Below, piece after piece: positions 9,516 through 20,658 of a DNA stretch of 64,000 nucleotides (positions within the stretch are counted from its first letter, which is position 1; each line of letters opens with the position of its first letter). Under the pieces are notes generated by a model that worked only from the letters and a program-made list of their open reading frames with translations, was not told the DNA's origin and did no database searches. Made by a program: the position numbers and the translations under genes. This DNA comes from Micromussa lordhowensis (taxonomy: Eukaryota; Cnidaria; Anthozoa; Scleractinia; Lobophylliidae). The DNA lies in NCBI GenBank assembly GCA_964020085.1, contig OZ026600.1, positions 11,443,348 through 11,507,347 on the forward strand, given 5' to 3'.

Positions 9516-11109
9516 GAAGTGCAATCATAGGAGAACATTTTGCTGCAAACCGCGGCTCCAAAAGTGCCCGTAGAGCCGAGTTATGACAAATTTGCCAAGG
9601 ACACCTAAATCGGCCATTTTCTGAGATTTTGCCAAGTGGGGACCAAGGGAAAATGCTCAAAAAAGTAGGCCGACTATAGGGGCTTCATAAACACCCTGGC
9701 GCAAATTGATCATCTCCTAATTGGTATGCGCTTAAAGTGCAATCATAGGAAAACATTTTGTTGCAAACCGCAGCTCCAAAAATGCCCGTGAAGCCGAGTT
9801 ATGACAAATTTGCCAAGGACACCTAAATCGGCCATTTTCTGAGATTTTGCCAAGGGGGGACCAAGGGAAAATGCTCAAAAAAGTAGGCCGATTATAGGGG
9901 CTTCATAAACACCCTGGCGCAAATTGCATCATCTCCAAATTGGTATGCGCTTAAAGTGCAATCATAGGAGAACATTTTGCTGCAAACCGCGGGTCCAAAA
10001 GTGCCCGTAGAGCCGAGTTATGACAAATTTGCCAAGGACACCTAAATCGGCCATTTTCTGAGATTTTGCCAAGGGGGGACCAAGGGAAAATGCTCAAAAA
10101 AGTAGGCCGACTATAGGGGCTTCATAAACACCTTGGCGCAAATTGCATCATCTCCTAATTGGTATGCGCTTGAAGTGCAATCATAGGAGAACATTTTGCT
10201 GGAAACCGCGGCTCCAACAGTGCCCGTAGAGCCGAGTTATGACAAATTTGCCAAGGACACCTAAATCGGCCATTTTCTGAGATTTTGCCAAGGGGGGACC
10301 AAGGGAAAATGCTCAAAAAAGTAGGCCGACTGTAGGGGCTTCAAAAACACCCTGGCGCAAATTCCATCATCTCCTAATTGGTATGCGCTTGAAGTGCAAT
10401 CATAGGAACACATTTTGCTGCAAACCGCGGCTCCAAAAGTGCCCGTAGAGCCGAGTTATGACAAATTTGCCAAGGACACCTAAATCGGCCATTTTCTGAG
10501 ATTTTGCCAAGGGGGGACCAAGGGAAAATGCTCAAAAAAGTAGGCCGACTATAGGGGCTTCAAAAACACCCTGGCGGAAATTTCATCATCTCCTAATTGG
10601 TATGCGCTTGAAGTGCAATCATAGGAGAACATTTTGCTGCAAACCGCGGCTCCAAAAGTGCCCGTAGAGCCGAGTTATGACAAATTTGCCAACGACACCT
10701 TAGTCGGCCATTTTCTGAGATTTTGCCAAGTGGAGACCAAGAGAAAATGCTCAAAAAAGTAGGCCGACTATAGGGGCTTCATAAACACCCTGGCGCAAAT
10801 TGCATCATCTCCTAATTGGTATGCGCTTGAAGTGCAATCATAGGAACACATTTTGCTGCAAACCGCGGCTCCAAAAGTGCCCGTAGAGCCGAGTTATGAC
10901 AAATTTGCGAAGGACACCTAAATCGGCCATTTTCTGAGATTTTGCCAAGGGGGGACCAAGGGAAAATGCTCAAAAAAGTAGGCCGACTATAGGGGCTTCA
11001 AAAACACCCTTGCGCAAATTGCATCATCTCCTAATTGGCATGCGCTTGAAGTGCAATCATAGGAGAACATTTTGCTGCAAACCGCGGCTCCAAAAGTGCC
11101 CGTAGAGCC

Positions 11110-14100
11110 GAGTTATGACAAATTTGCCAAGGACACCTAAATCGGCCATTTTCTGAGATTTTGCCAAGTGGGGACCAAGGGAAAATGCTCAAAAAAGTAG
11201 GCCGACTATAGGGGCTTCATAAACACCCTGGCGCAAATTGATAATCTCCTAATTGGTATGCGCTTAAAGTGCAATCATAGGAAAACATTTTGGTGCAAAC
11301 CGCAGCTCCAAAAATGCCCGTGAAGCCGAGTTATGACAACTTTGCCAAGGACACCTAAATCGGCCATTTTCTGAGATTTTGCTAAGGGGGGACCAAGGGA
11401 AAATGCTCAAAAAAGTAGGCCGACTATAGGGGCTTCATAAACACCCTGGCGCAAATTACATCATCTCCTAATTTGTATGCGCTTGAAGTGCAATCATAGG
11501 AGAACATTTTGCTGCAAACCGCGGGTCCAAAAGTGCCCGTAGAGCCGAGTTATGACAAATTTGCCAAGGACACCTAAATCGGCCATTTTCTGAGATTTTG
11601 CCAAGGGGGGACCAAGGGAAAATGCTCAAAAAAGTAGGCCGACTATAGGGGCTTCAAAAACACCCTTGCGCAAATTGCATCATCTCCTAATTTGTATGCG
11701 CTTGAAGTGCAATCATAGGAGAACATTTTGCTGCAAACCGCGGCTCCAAAAGTGCCCGTAGAGCCGAGTTATGACAAATTTGCCAAGGACACCTTAATCG
11801 GCCATTTTCTGAGATTTTGCCAAGTGGAGACCAAGAGAAAATGCTCAAAAAAGTAGGCCGACTATAGGGGCTTCATAAACACCCTGGCGCAAATTGCATC
11901 ATCTCCTAATTGGTATGCGCTTGAAGTGCAATCATAGGAACACATTTTGCCGGAAACCGCGGCTCCAAAAGTGCCCGTAGAGCCGAGTTATGACAAATTT
12001 GCGAAGGACACCTAAATCGGCCATTTTCTGAGATTTTGCCAAGGGGGGACCAAGGGAAAATGCTCAAAAAAGTAGGCCGACTATAGGGGCTTCAAAAACA
12101 CCCTTGCGCAAATTGCATCATCTCCTAATTGGCATGCGCTTGAAGTGCAATCATAGGAGAACATTTTGCTGCAAACCGTGGCTCCAAAAGTGCCCGTAGA
12201 GCCGAGTTATGACAAATTTGCCAAGGACACCTAAATCGGCCATTTTCTGAGATTTTGCCAAGGGGGGACCAAGGGAAAATGCTCAAAAAAGTAGGCCGAC
12301 TATAGGGGCTTCATAAACACCCTGGCGCAAATTGATCATCTCCTAATTGGTATGCGCTTGAAGTGCAATCATAGGAGAACATTTTGCTGCAAACCGCGGC
12401 TCCAAAAGTGCCCGTAGAGCCGAGTTATGACAAATTTGCCAAGGACACCTAAATCGGCCATTTTCTGAGATTTTGCCAAGGGAGGACCAAGGGAAAATGC
12501 TCAAAAAAGTAGGCTGACTATAGGGGCTTCAAAAACACCCTTGCGCAAATTGCATCATCTCTTAATTGGTATGCGCTTGAAGTGCAATCATAGGAGAACA
12601 TTTTGCTGCAAACCGCGGCTCCAAAAGTGCCCGTAGAGCCGAGTTAGGACAAATTTGCCAAGGACACCTAAATCGGCCATTTTCTGAGATTTTGCCAAGG
12701 GGGGACCAAGGGAAAAAGGTTAAAAAAAGTAGGCCGAATGTAGGGGCTTCAAAAACACCCTGGCGCAAATTCCATCATCTCCTAATTGGTATGTGCTTGA
12801 AGTGCAATCATAGGAACACATTTTGCTGCAAACCGCGGCTCCAAAAGTGCCCGTAGAGCCGAGTTATGACAAATTTGCCAAGGACACCTAAATCGGCCAT
12901 TTTCTGAGATTTTGCCAAGTGGGGACCAAGGGAAAATGCTCAAAAAAGTAGGCCGACTATAGGGGCTTCATAAACACCCTTGCGCAAATTGATCATCTCC
13001 TAATTGGTATGCGCTTAAAGTGCAATCATAGGAAAACATTTTGTTGCAAACCGCAGCTCCAAAAATGCCCGTGAAGCCGAGTTATGACAACTTTGCCAAG
13101 GACACCTAAATCGGCCATTTTCTGAGATTTTGCCAAGGGGGGACCAAGGGAAAATGCTCAAAAAAGTAGGCCGACTATAGGGGCTTCATAAACACCCTGG
13201 CGCAAATTACATCATCTCCTAATTTGTATGCGCTTGAAGTGCAATCATAGGAGAACATTTTGCTGCAAACCGCGGGTCCAAAAGTGCCCGTAGAGCCGAG
13301 TTATGACAAATTTGCCAAGGACACCTAAATCGGCCATTTTCTGAGATTTTGCCAAGGGGGGACCAAGGGAAAATGCTCAAAAAAGTAGGCCGACTATAGG
13401 GGCTTCAAAAACACCCTTGCGCAAATTGCATCATCTGCTAATTTGTATGCGCTTGAAGTGCAATCATAGGAGAACATTTTGCTGCAAACCGCGGCTCCAA
13501 AAGTGCCCGTAGAGCCGAGTTATGACAAATTTGCCAAGGACACCTTAATCGGCCATTTTCTGAGATTTTGCCAAGTGGAGACCAAGAGAAAATGCTCAAA
13601 AAAGTAGGCCGACTATAGGGGCTTCATAAACACCCTGGCGCAAATTGCATCATCTCCTAATTGGTATGCGCTTGAAGTGCAATCATAGGAACACATTTTG
13701 CCGGAAACCGCGGCTCCAAAAGTGCCCGTAGAGCCGAGTTATGACAAATTTGCGAAGGACACCTAAATCGGCCATTTTCTGAGATTTTGCCAAGGGGGGA
13801 CCAAGGGAAAATGCTCAAAAAAGTAGGCCGACTATAGGGGCTTCAAAAACACCCTTGCGCAAATTGCATCATCTCCTAATTGGCATGCGCTTGAAGTGCA
13901 ATCATAGGAGAACATTTTGCTGCAAACCGTGGCTCCAAAAGTGCCCGTAGAGCCGAGTTATGACAAATTTGCCAAGGACACCTAAATCGGCCATTTTCTG
14001 AGATTTTGCCAAGGGGGGACCAAGGGAAAATGCTCAAAAAAGTAGGCCGACTATAGGGGCTTCATAAACACCCTGGCGCAAATTGATCATCTCCTAATTG

Positions 14101-14670
14101 GTATGCGCTTGAAGTGCAATCATAGGAGAACATTTTGCTGCAAACCGCGGCGCCAAAAGTGCCCGTAGAGCCGAGTTATGACAAATTTGCCAAGGACACC
14201 TAAATCGGCCATTTTCTGAGATTTTGCCAAGGGGGGACCAAGGGAAAATGCTCAAAAAAGTAGGCCGACTATAGGGGCTTCAAAAACACCCTTGCGCAAA
14301 TTGCATCATCTCTTAATTGGTATGCGCTTGAAGTGCAATCATAGGAGAACATTTTGCTGCAAACCGCGGCTCCAAAAGTGCCCGTAGAGCCGAGTTAGGA
14401 CAAATTTGCCAAGGACACCTAAATCGGCCATTTTCTGAGATTTTGCCAAGGGGGGACCAAGGGAAAAAGGTTAAAAAAAGTAGGCCGAATGTAGGGGCTT
14501 CAAAAACACCCTGGCGCAAATTCCATCATCTCCTAATTGGTATGTGCTTGAAGTGCAATCATAGGAACACATTTTGCTGCAAACCGCGGCTCCAAAAGTG
14601 CCCGTAGAGCCGAGTTATGACAAATTTGCCAAGGACACCTAAATCGGCCATTTTCTGAGATTTTGCCAAG
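11110..14670 (+). repeat. 1,751-bp (8-monomer) tandem duplication
   Basis: Sequence from about 11,110 to 12,920 matches 12,861 to 14,670 at an offset of 1,751 bp. Shared markers include the P monomer (11320 and 13071), ctcctaatttgtatgcgc (11467 and 13218), caaaccgtggctcc (12174 and 13925), ccggaaaccgcgg (11950 and 13701) and the odd gggaaaaaggttaaaaaaag stretch (12711 and 14462). Differences seen are few: tggtgcaaacc against tgttgcaaacc near 11291, tttgctaagg near 11390, catctcctaattt against catctgctaattt near 11690/13436, ctcc against cgcc near 12400/14151, and aggctgact against aggccgact near 12512. This copy pair is clearly older than the 3,721-bp one. Confidence 0.85.
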
Positions 14671-16937
14671 GGGGGACCAAGGGAAAATGCTCAAAAAAGT
14701 AGGCCGACTATAGGGGCTTCAAAAACACCTTTGCGCAAATTCCATCATCTCCTAATTGGTATGCGCTTGAAGTGCAATCATAGGAGAACATTTTGCTGCA
14801 AACCGCGGCTCCAAAAGTGCCCGTAGAGCCGAGTTATGACAAATTTGCCAAGGACACCTTAATCGGCCATTTTCTGAGATTTTGCCAAGTGGAGACCAAG
14901 AGAAAATGCTCAAAAAAGTAGGCCGACTATAGGGGCTTCATAAACACCCTGGCGCAAATTGCATCATTTCCTAATTGGTATGCGCTTAAAGTGCAATCAT
15001 AGGAACACATTTTGCTGCAAACCGCGGCTCCAAAAGTGCCCGTAGAGCCGAGTTATGACAAATTTGCCAAGGACACCTAAATCGGCCATTTTCTGAGATT
15101 TTGCCAAGGGGGGACCAAGGGAAAATGCTCAAAAAAGTAGGCCGACTATAGGGGCTTCAAAAACACCCTGGCGCAAATTGCATCATCTCCTAATTGGTAT
15201 GCGCTTGAAATGCAATCATAGGAGAACATTTTGCTGCAAACCGCGGCTGCAAAAGTGCCCGTAGAGCCGAGTTATGACAAATTTGCCAAGGACACCTAAA
15301 TCGGCCATTTTCTGAGATTTTGCCAAGTGGGGACCAAGGGAAAATGCTCAAAAAAGTAGGCCGACTATAGGGGCTTCATAAACACCCTGGCGCAAATTGA
15401 TCATCTCCTAATTGGTATGCGCTTAAAGTGCAATCATAGGAAAACATTTTTTTGCAAACCGCAGCTCCAAAAATGCCCGTGAAGCCGAGTTATGACAACT
15501 TTGCCAAGGACACCTAAATCGGCCATTTTCTGAGATTTTGCCAAGGGGGGACCAAGGGAAAATGCTCAAAAAAGTAGGCCGACTATAGGGGCTTCATAAA
15601 CACCCTGGCGCAAATTACATCATCTCCTAATTTGTATGCGCTTGAAGTGCAATCATAGGAGAACATTTTGCTGCAAACCGCGGCTCCAAAAGTGCCCGTA
15701 GAGCCGAGTTATGACAAATTTGCCAAGGACACCTTAATCGGCCATTTTCTGAGAATTTGCCAAGGGCGGACCAAGGGAAAATGCTCAAAAAAGTAGGCCG
15801 ACTATAGGGGCTTCAAAAACACCTTTGCGCAAATTCCATCATCTCCTAATTGGTATGCGCTTGAAGTGCAATCATAGGAGAACATTTTGCTGCAAACCGC
15901 GGCTCCAAAAGTGCCCGTAGAGCCGAGTTATGACAAATTTGCCAAGGACACCTTAATCGGCCATTTTCTGAGATTTTGCCAAGTGGAGACCAAGAGAAAA
16001 TGCTCAAAAAAGTAGGCCGACTATAGGGGCTTCATAAACACCCTGGCGCAAATTGCATCATTTCCTAATTGGTATGCGCTTAAAGTGCAATCATAGGAAC
16101 ACATTTTGCTGCAAACCGCGGCTCCAAAAGTGCCCGTAGAGCCGAGTTATGACAAATTTGCCAAGGACACCTAAATCGGCCATTTTCTGAGATTTTGCCA
16201 AGGGGGGACCAAGGGAAAATGCTCAAAAAAGTAGGCCGACTATAGGGGCTTCAAAAACACCCTGGCGCAAATTGCATCATCTCCTAATTGGTATGCGCTT
16301 GAAATGCAATCATAGGAGAACATTTTGCTGCAAACCGCGGCTGCAAAAGTGCCCGTAGAGCCGAGTTATGACAAATTTGCCAAGGACACCTAAATCGGCC
16401 ATTTTCTGAGATTTTGCCAAGGGGGGACCAAGGGAAAATGCTCAAAAAAGTAGGCCGACTATAGGGGCTTCATAAACACCCTGGCGCAAATTGATCATCT
16501 CCTAATTGGTATGCGCTTAAAGTGCAATCATAGGAAAACATTTTTTTGCAAACCGCAGCTCCAAAAATGCCCGTGAAGCCGAGTTATGACAACTTTGCCA
16601 AGGACACCTAAATCGGCCATTTTCTGAGATTTTGCCAAGGGGGGACCAAGGGAAAATGCTCAAAAAAGTAGGCCGACTATAGGGGCTTCATAAACACCCT
16701 GGCGCAAATTACATCATCTCCTAATTTGTATGCGCTTGAAGTGCAATCATAGGAGAACATTTTGCTGCAAACCGCGGCTCCAAAAGTGCCCGTAGAGCCG
16801 AGTTATGACAAATTTGCCAAGGACACCTTAATCGGCCATTTTCTGAGAATTTGCCAAGGGCGGACCAAGGGAAAATGCTCAAAAAAGTAGGCCGAATGTA
16901 GGGGCTTCAAAAACACCCTGGCGCAAATTACATCATC
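13217..16937 (+). repeat. 3,721-bp (17-monomer) duplication, copy 1
   Basis: This block is repeated directly downstream at an offset of 3,721 bp. Markers shared by both copies include catctgctaattt (13433 and 17154), ccggaaaccgcgg (13701 and 17422), caaaccgtggctcc (13925 and 17646), ggcgccaaaag (14150 and 17871), gggaaaaaggtt (14461 and 18182), the two P monomers (15479/16573 and 19200/20294) and cattttttttgcaaacc-like tracts of the P monomers. I found no base difference at any site compared. The right end is set by catcatcttctaatt, after which copy 1 continues with tgtatgcgc and copy 2 with ggtatgagc. The left end is set where the flanks differ (ctcct near 13212 against cttct near 16933). 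Confidence 0.9.
14672..16890 (+). repeat. 1,094-bp (5-monomer) tandem duplication, carried in both 3,721-bp copies
   Basis: Positions 14,672-15,795 match 15,766-16,890 at an offset of 1,094 bp. Shared markers are acacctttgcgcaaattcc (14726 and 15820), gcatcatttcctaatt (14961 and 16055), the cgcggctgcaaaagtg change (15241 and 16335) and the P monomer with cattttttttgcaaacc-type tract (15479 and 16573). Differences seen are gccaagtgggg near 15324 against gccaagggggg near 16418, plus the divergent ends. The same pair recurs as 18,393-20,611 in the downstream 3,721-bp copy. Confidence 0.85.
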
Positions 16938-19900
16938 TTCTAATTTGTATGCGCTTGAAGTGCAATCATAGGAGAACATTTTGCTGCAAACCGCGGGTCC
17001 AAAAGTGCCCGTAGAGCCGAGTTATGACAAATTTGCCAAGGACACCTAAATCGGCCATTTTCTGAGATTTTGCCAAGGGGGGACCAAGGGAAAATGCTCA
17101 AAAAAGTAGGCCGACTATAGGGGCTTCAAAAACACCCTTGCGCAAATTGCATCATCTGCTAATTTGTATGCGCTTGAAGTGCAATCATAGGAGAACATTT
17201 TGCTGCAAACCGCGGCTCCAAAAGTGCCCGTAGAGCCGAGTTATGACAAATTTGCCAAGGACACCTTAATCGGCCATTTTCTGAGATTTTGCCAAGTGGA
17301 GACCAAGAGAAAATGCTCAAAAAAGTAGGCCGACTATAGGGGCTTCATAAACACCCTGGCGCAAATTGCATCATCTCCTAATTGGTATGCGCTTGAAGTG
17401 CAATCATAGGAACACATTTTGCCGGAAACCGCGGCTCCAAAAGTGCCCGTAGAGCCGAGTTATGACAAATTTGCGAAGGACACCTAAATCGGCCATTTTC
17501 TGAGATTTTGCCAAGGGGGGACCAAGGGAAAATGCTCAAAAAAGTAGGCCGACTATAGGGGCTTCAAAAACACCCTTGCGCAAATTGCATCATCTCCTAA
17601 TTGGCATGCGCTTGAAGTGCAATCATAGGAGAACATTTTGCTGCAAACCGTGGCTCCAAAAGTGCCCGTAGAGCCGAGTTATGACAAATTTGCCAAGGAC
17701 ACCTAAATCGGCCATTTTCTGAGATTTTGCCAAGGGGGGACCAAGGGAAAATGCTCAAAAAAGTAGGCCGACTATAGGGGCTTCATAAACACCCTGGCGC
17801 AAATTGATCATCTCCTAATTGGTATGCGCTTGAAGTGCAATCATAGGAGAACATTTTGCTGCAAACCGCGGCGCCAAAAGTGCCCGTAGAGCCGAGTTAT
17901 GACAAATTTGCCAAGGACACCTAAATCGGCCATTTTCTGAGATTTTGCCAAGGGGGGACCAAGGGAAAATGCTCAAAAAAGTAGGCCGACTATAGGGGCT
18001 TCAAAAACACCCTTGCGCAAATTGCATCATCTCTTAATTGGTATGCGCTTGAAGTGCAATCATAGGAGAACATTTTGCTGCAAACCGCGGCTCCAAAAGT
18101 GCCCGTAGAGCCGAGTTAGGACAAATTTGCCAAGGACACCTAAATCGGCCATTTTCTGAGATTTTGCCAAGGGGGGACCAAGGGAAAAAGGTTAAAAAAA
18201 GTAGGCCGAATGTAGGGGCTTCAAAAACACCCTGGCGCAAATTCCATCATCTCCTAATTGGTATGTGCTTGAAGTGCAATCATAGGAACACATTTTGCTG
18301 CAAACCGCGGCTCCAAAAGTGCCCGTAGAGCCGAGTTATGACAAATTTGCCAAGGACACCTAAATCGGCCATTTTCTGAGATTTTGCCAAGGGGGGACCA
18401 AGGGAAAATGCTCAAAAAAGTAGGCCGACTATAGGGGCTTCAAAAACACCTTTGCGCAAATTCCATCATCTCCTAATTGGTATGCGCTTGAAGTGCAATC
18501 ATAGGAGAACATTTTGCTGCAAACCGCGGCTCCAAAAGTGCCCGTAGAGCCGAGTTATGACAAATTTGCCAAGGACACCTTAATCGGCCATTTTCTGAGA
18601 TTTTGCCAAGTGGAGACCAAGAGAAAATGCTCAAAAAAGTAGGCCGACTATAGGGGCTTCATAAACACCCTGGCGCAAATTGCATCATTTCCTAATTGGT
18701 ATGCGCTTAAAGTGCAATCATAGGAACACATTTTGCTGCAAACCGCGGCTCCAAAAGTGCCCGTAGAGCCGAGTTATGACAAATTTGCCAAGGACACCTA
18801 AATCGGCCATTTTCTGAGATTTTGCCAAGGGGGGACCAAGGGAAAATGCTCAAAAAAGTAGGCCGACTATAGGGGCTTCAAAAACACCCTGGCGCAAATT
18901 GCATCATCTCCTAATTGGTATGCGCTTGAAATGCAATCATAGGAGAACATTTTGCTGCAAACCGCGGCTGCAAAAGTGCCCGTAGAGCCGAGTTATGACA
19001 AATTTGCCAAGGACACCTAAATCGGCCATTTTCTGAGATTTTGCCAAGTGGGGACCAAGGGAAAATGCTCAAAAAAGTAGGCCGACTATAGGGGCTTCAT
19101 AAACACCCTGGCGCAAATTGATCATCTCCTAATTGGTATGCGCTTAAAGTGCAATCATAGGAAAACATTTTTTTGCAAACCGCAGCTCCAAAAATGCCCG
19201 TGAAGCCGAGTTATGACAACTTTGCCAAGGACACCTAAATCGGCCATTTTCTGAGATTTTGCCAAGGGGGGACCAAGGGAAAATGCTCAAAAAAGTAGGC
19301 CGACTATAGGGGCTTCATAAACACCCTGGCGCAAATTACATCATCTCCTAATTTGTATGCGCTTGAAGTGCAATCATAGGAGAACATTTTGCTGCAAACC
19401 GCGGCTCCAAAAGTGCCCGTAGAGCCGAGTTATGACAAATTTGCCAAGGACACCTTAATCGGCCATTTTCTGAGAATTTGCCAAGGGCGGACCAAGGGAA
19501 AATGCTCAAAAAAGTAGGCCGACTATAGGGGCTTCAAAAACACCTTTGCGCAAATTCCATCATCTCCTAATTGGTATGCGCTTGAAGTGCAATCATAGGA
19601 GAACATTTTGCTGCAAACCGCGGCTCCAAAAGTGCCCGTAGAGCCGAGTTATGACAAATTTGCCAAGGACACCTTAATCGGCCATTTTCTGAGATTTTGC
19701 CAAGTGGAGACCAAGAGAAAATGCTCAAAAAAGTAGGCCGACTATAGGGGCTTCATAAACACCCTGGCGCAAATTGCATCATTTCCTAATTGGTATGCGC
19801 TTAAAGTGCAATCATAGGAACACATTTTGCTGCAAACCGCGGCTCCAAAAGTGCCCGTAGAGCCGAGTTATGACAAATTTGCCAAGGACACCTAAATCGG

Positions 19901-20658
19901 CCATTTTCTGAGATTTTGCCAAGGGGGGACCAAGGGAAAATGCTCAAAAAAGTAGGCCGACTATAGGGGCTTCAAAAACACCCTGGCGCAAATTGCATCA
20001 TCTCCTAATTGGTATGCGCTTGAAATGCAATCATAGGAGAACATTTTGCTGCAAACCGCGGCTGCAAAAGTGCCCGTAGAGCCGAGTTATGACAAATTTG
20101 CCAAGGACACCTAAATCGGCCATTTTCTGAGATTTTGCCAAGGGGGGACCAAGGGAAAATGCTCAAAAAAGTAGGCCGACTATAGGGGCTTCATAAACAC
20201 CCTGGCGCAAATTGATCATCTCCTAATTGGTATGCGCTTAAAGTGCAATCATAGGAAAACATTTTTTTGCAAACCGCAGCTCCAAAAATGCCCGTGAAGC
20301 CGAGTTATGACAACTTTGCCAAGGACACCTAAATCGGCCATTTTCTGAGATTTTGCCAAGGGGGGACCAAGGGAAAATGCTCAAAAAAGTAGGCCGACTA
20401 TAGGGGCTTCATAAACACCCTGGCGCAAATTACATCATCTCCTAATTTGTATGCGCTTGAAGTGCAATCATAGGAGAACATTTTGCTGCAAACCGCGGCT
20501 CCAAAAGTGCCCGTAGAGCCGAGTTATGACAAATTTGCCAAGGACACCTTAATCGGCCATTTTCTGAGAATTTGCCAAGGGCGGACCAAGGGAAAATGCT
20601 CAAAAAAGTAGGCCGAATGTAGGGGCTTCAAAAACACCCTGGCGCAAATTACATCATC
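16938..20658 (+). repeat. 3,721-bp (17-monomer) duplication, copy 2
   Basis: This is the downstream copy of 13,217-16,937, in direct tandem with it. The monomer at the join is a hybrid: it has the catcatcttct form of the end of copy 1 and then the aatttgtatgcgc form of the beginning. That is the signature expected of in-register unequal exchange between two monomers. After 20,658 the sequence returns to the ggtatgagcttgaag type. Because the duplicated block already contains a full 1,094-bp internal duplication and part of the 1,751-bp one, it is the youngest of the three events. Confidence 0.9.

Larger units (their letters stand above)
7733..11235 (+). repeat. Seven-monomer unit, two copies (9-monomer and 7-monomer versions)
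   Basis: Two consecutive blocks begin at the aattgatcatc deletion followed by a P-type monomer (gtgaagccgag at 7818 and 9788). They share, at a 1,970-bp offset, the otherwise unusual atgacaaatttgcc in the P monomer, ctccaaattgg, ctccaacagtgcc (8243 and 10213), the caacgacaccttagtcgg monomer (8720 and 10690) and aaatttgcgaagg (8931 and 10901). From the P at 9788 to the next P at 11320 is 1,532 bp, or seven monomers. The first block is nine monomers long because it contains the 438-bp duplication at 8,640-9,515. The blocks are otherwise collinear. Confidence 0.8.
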
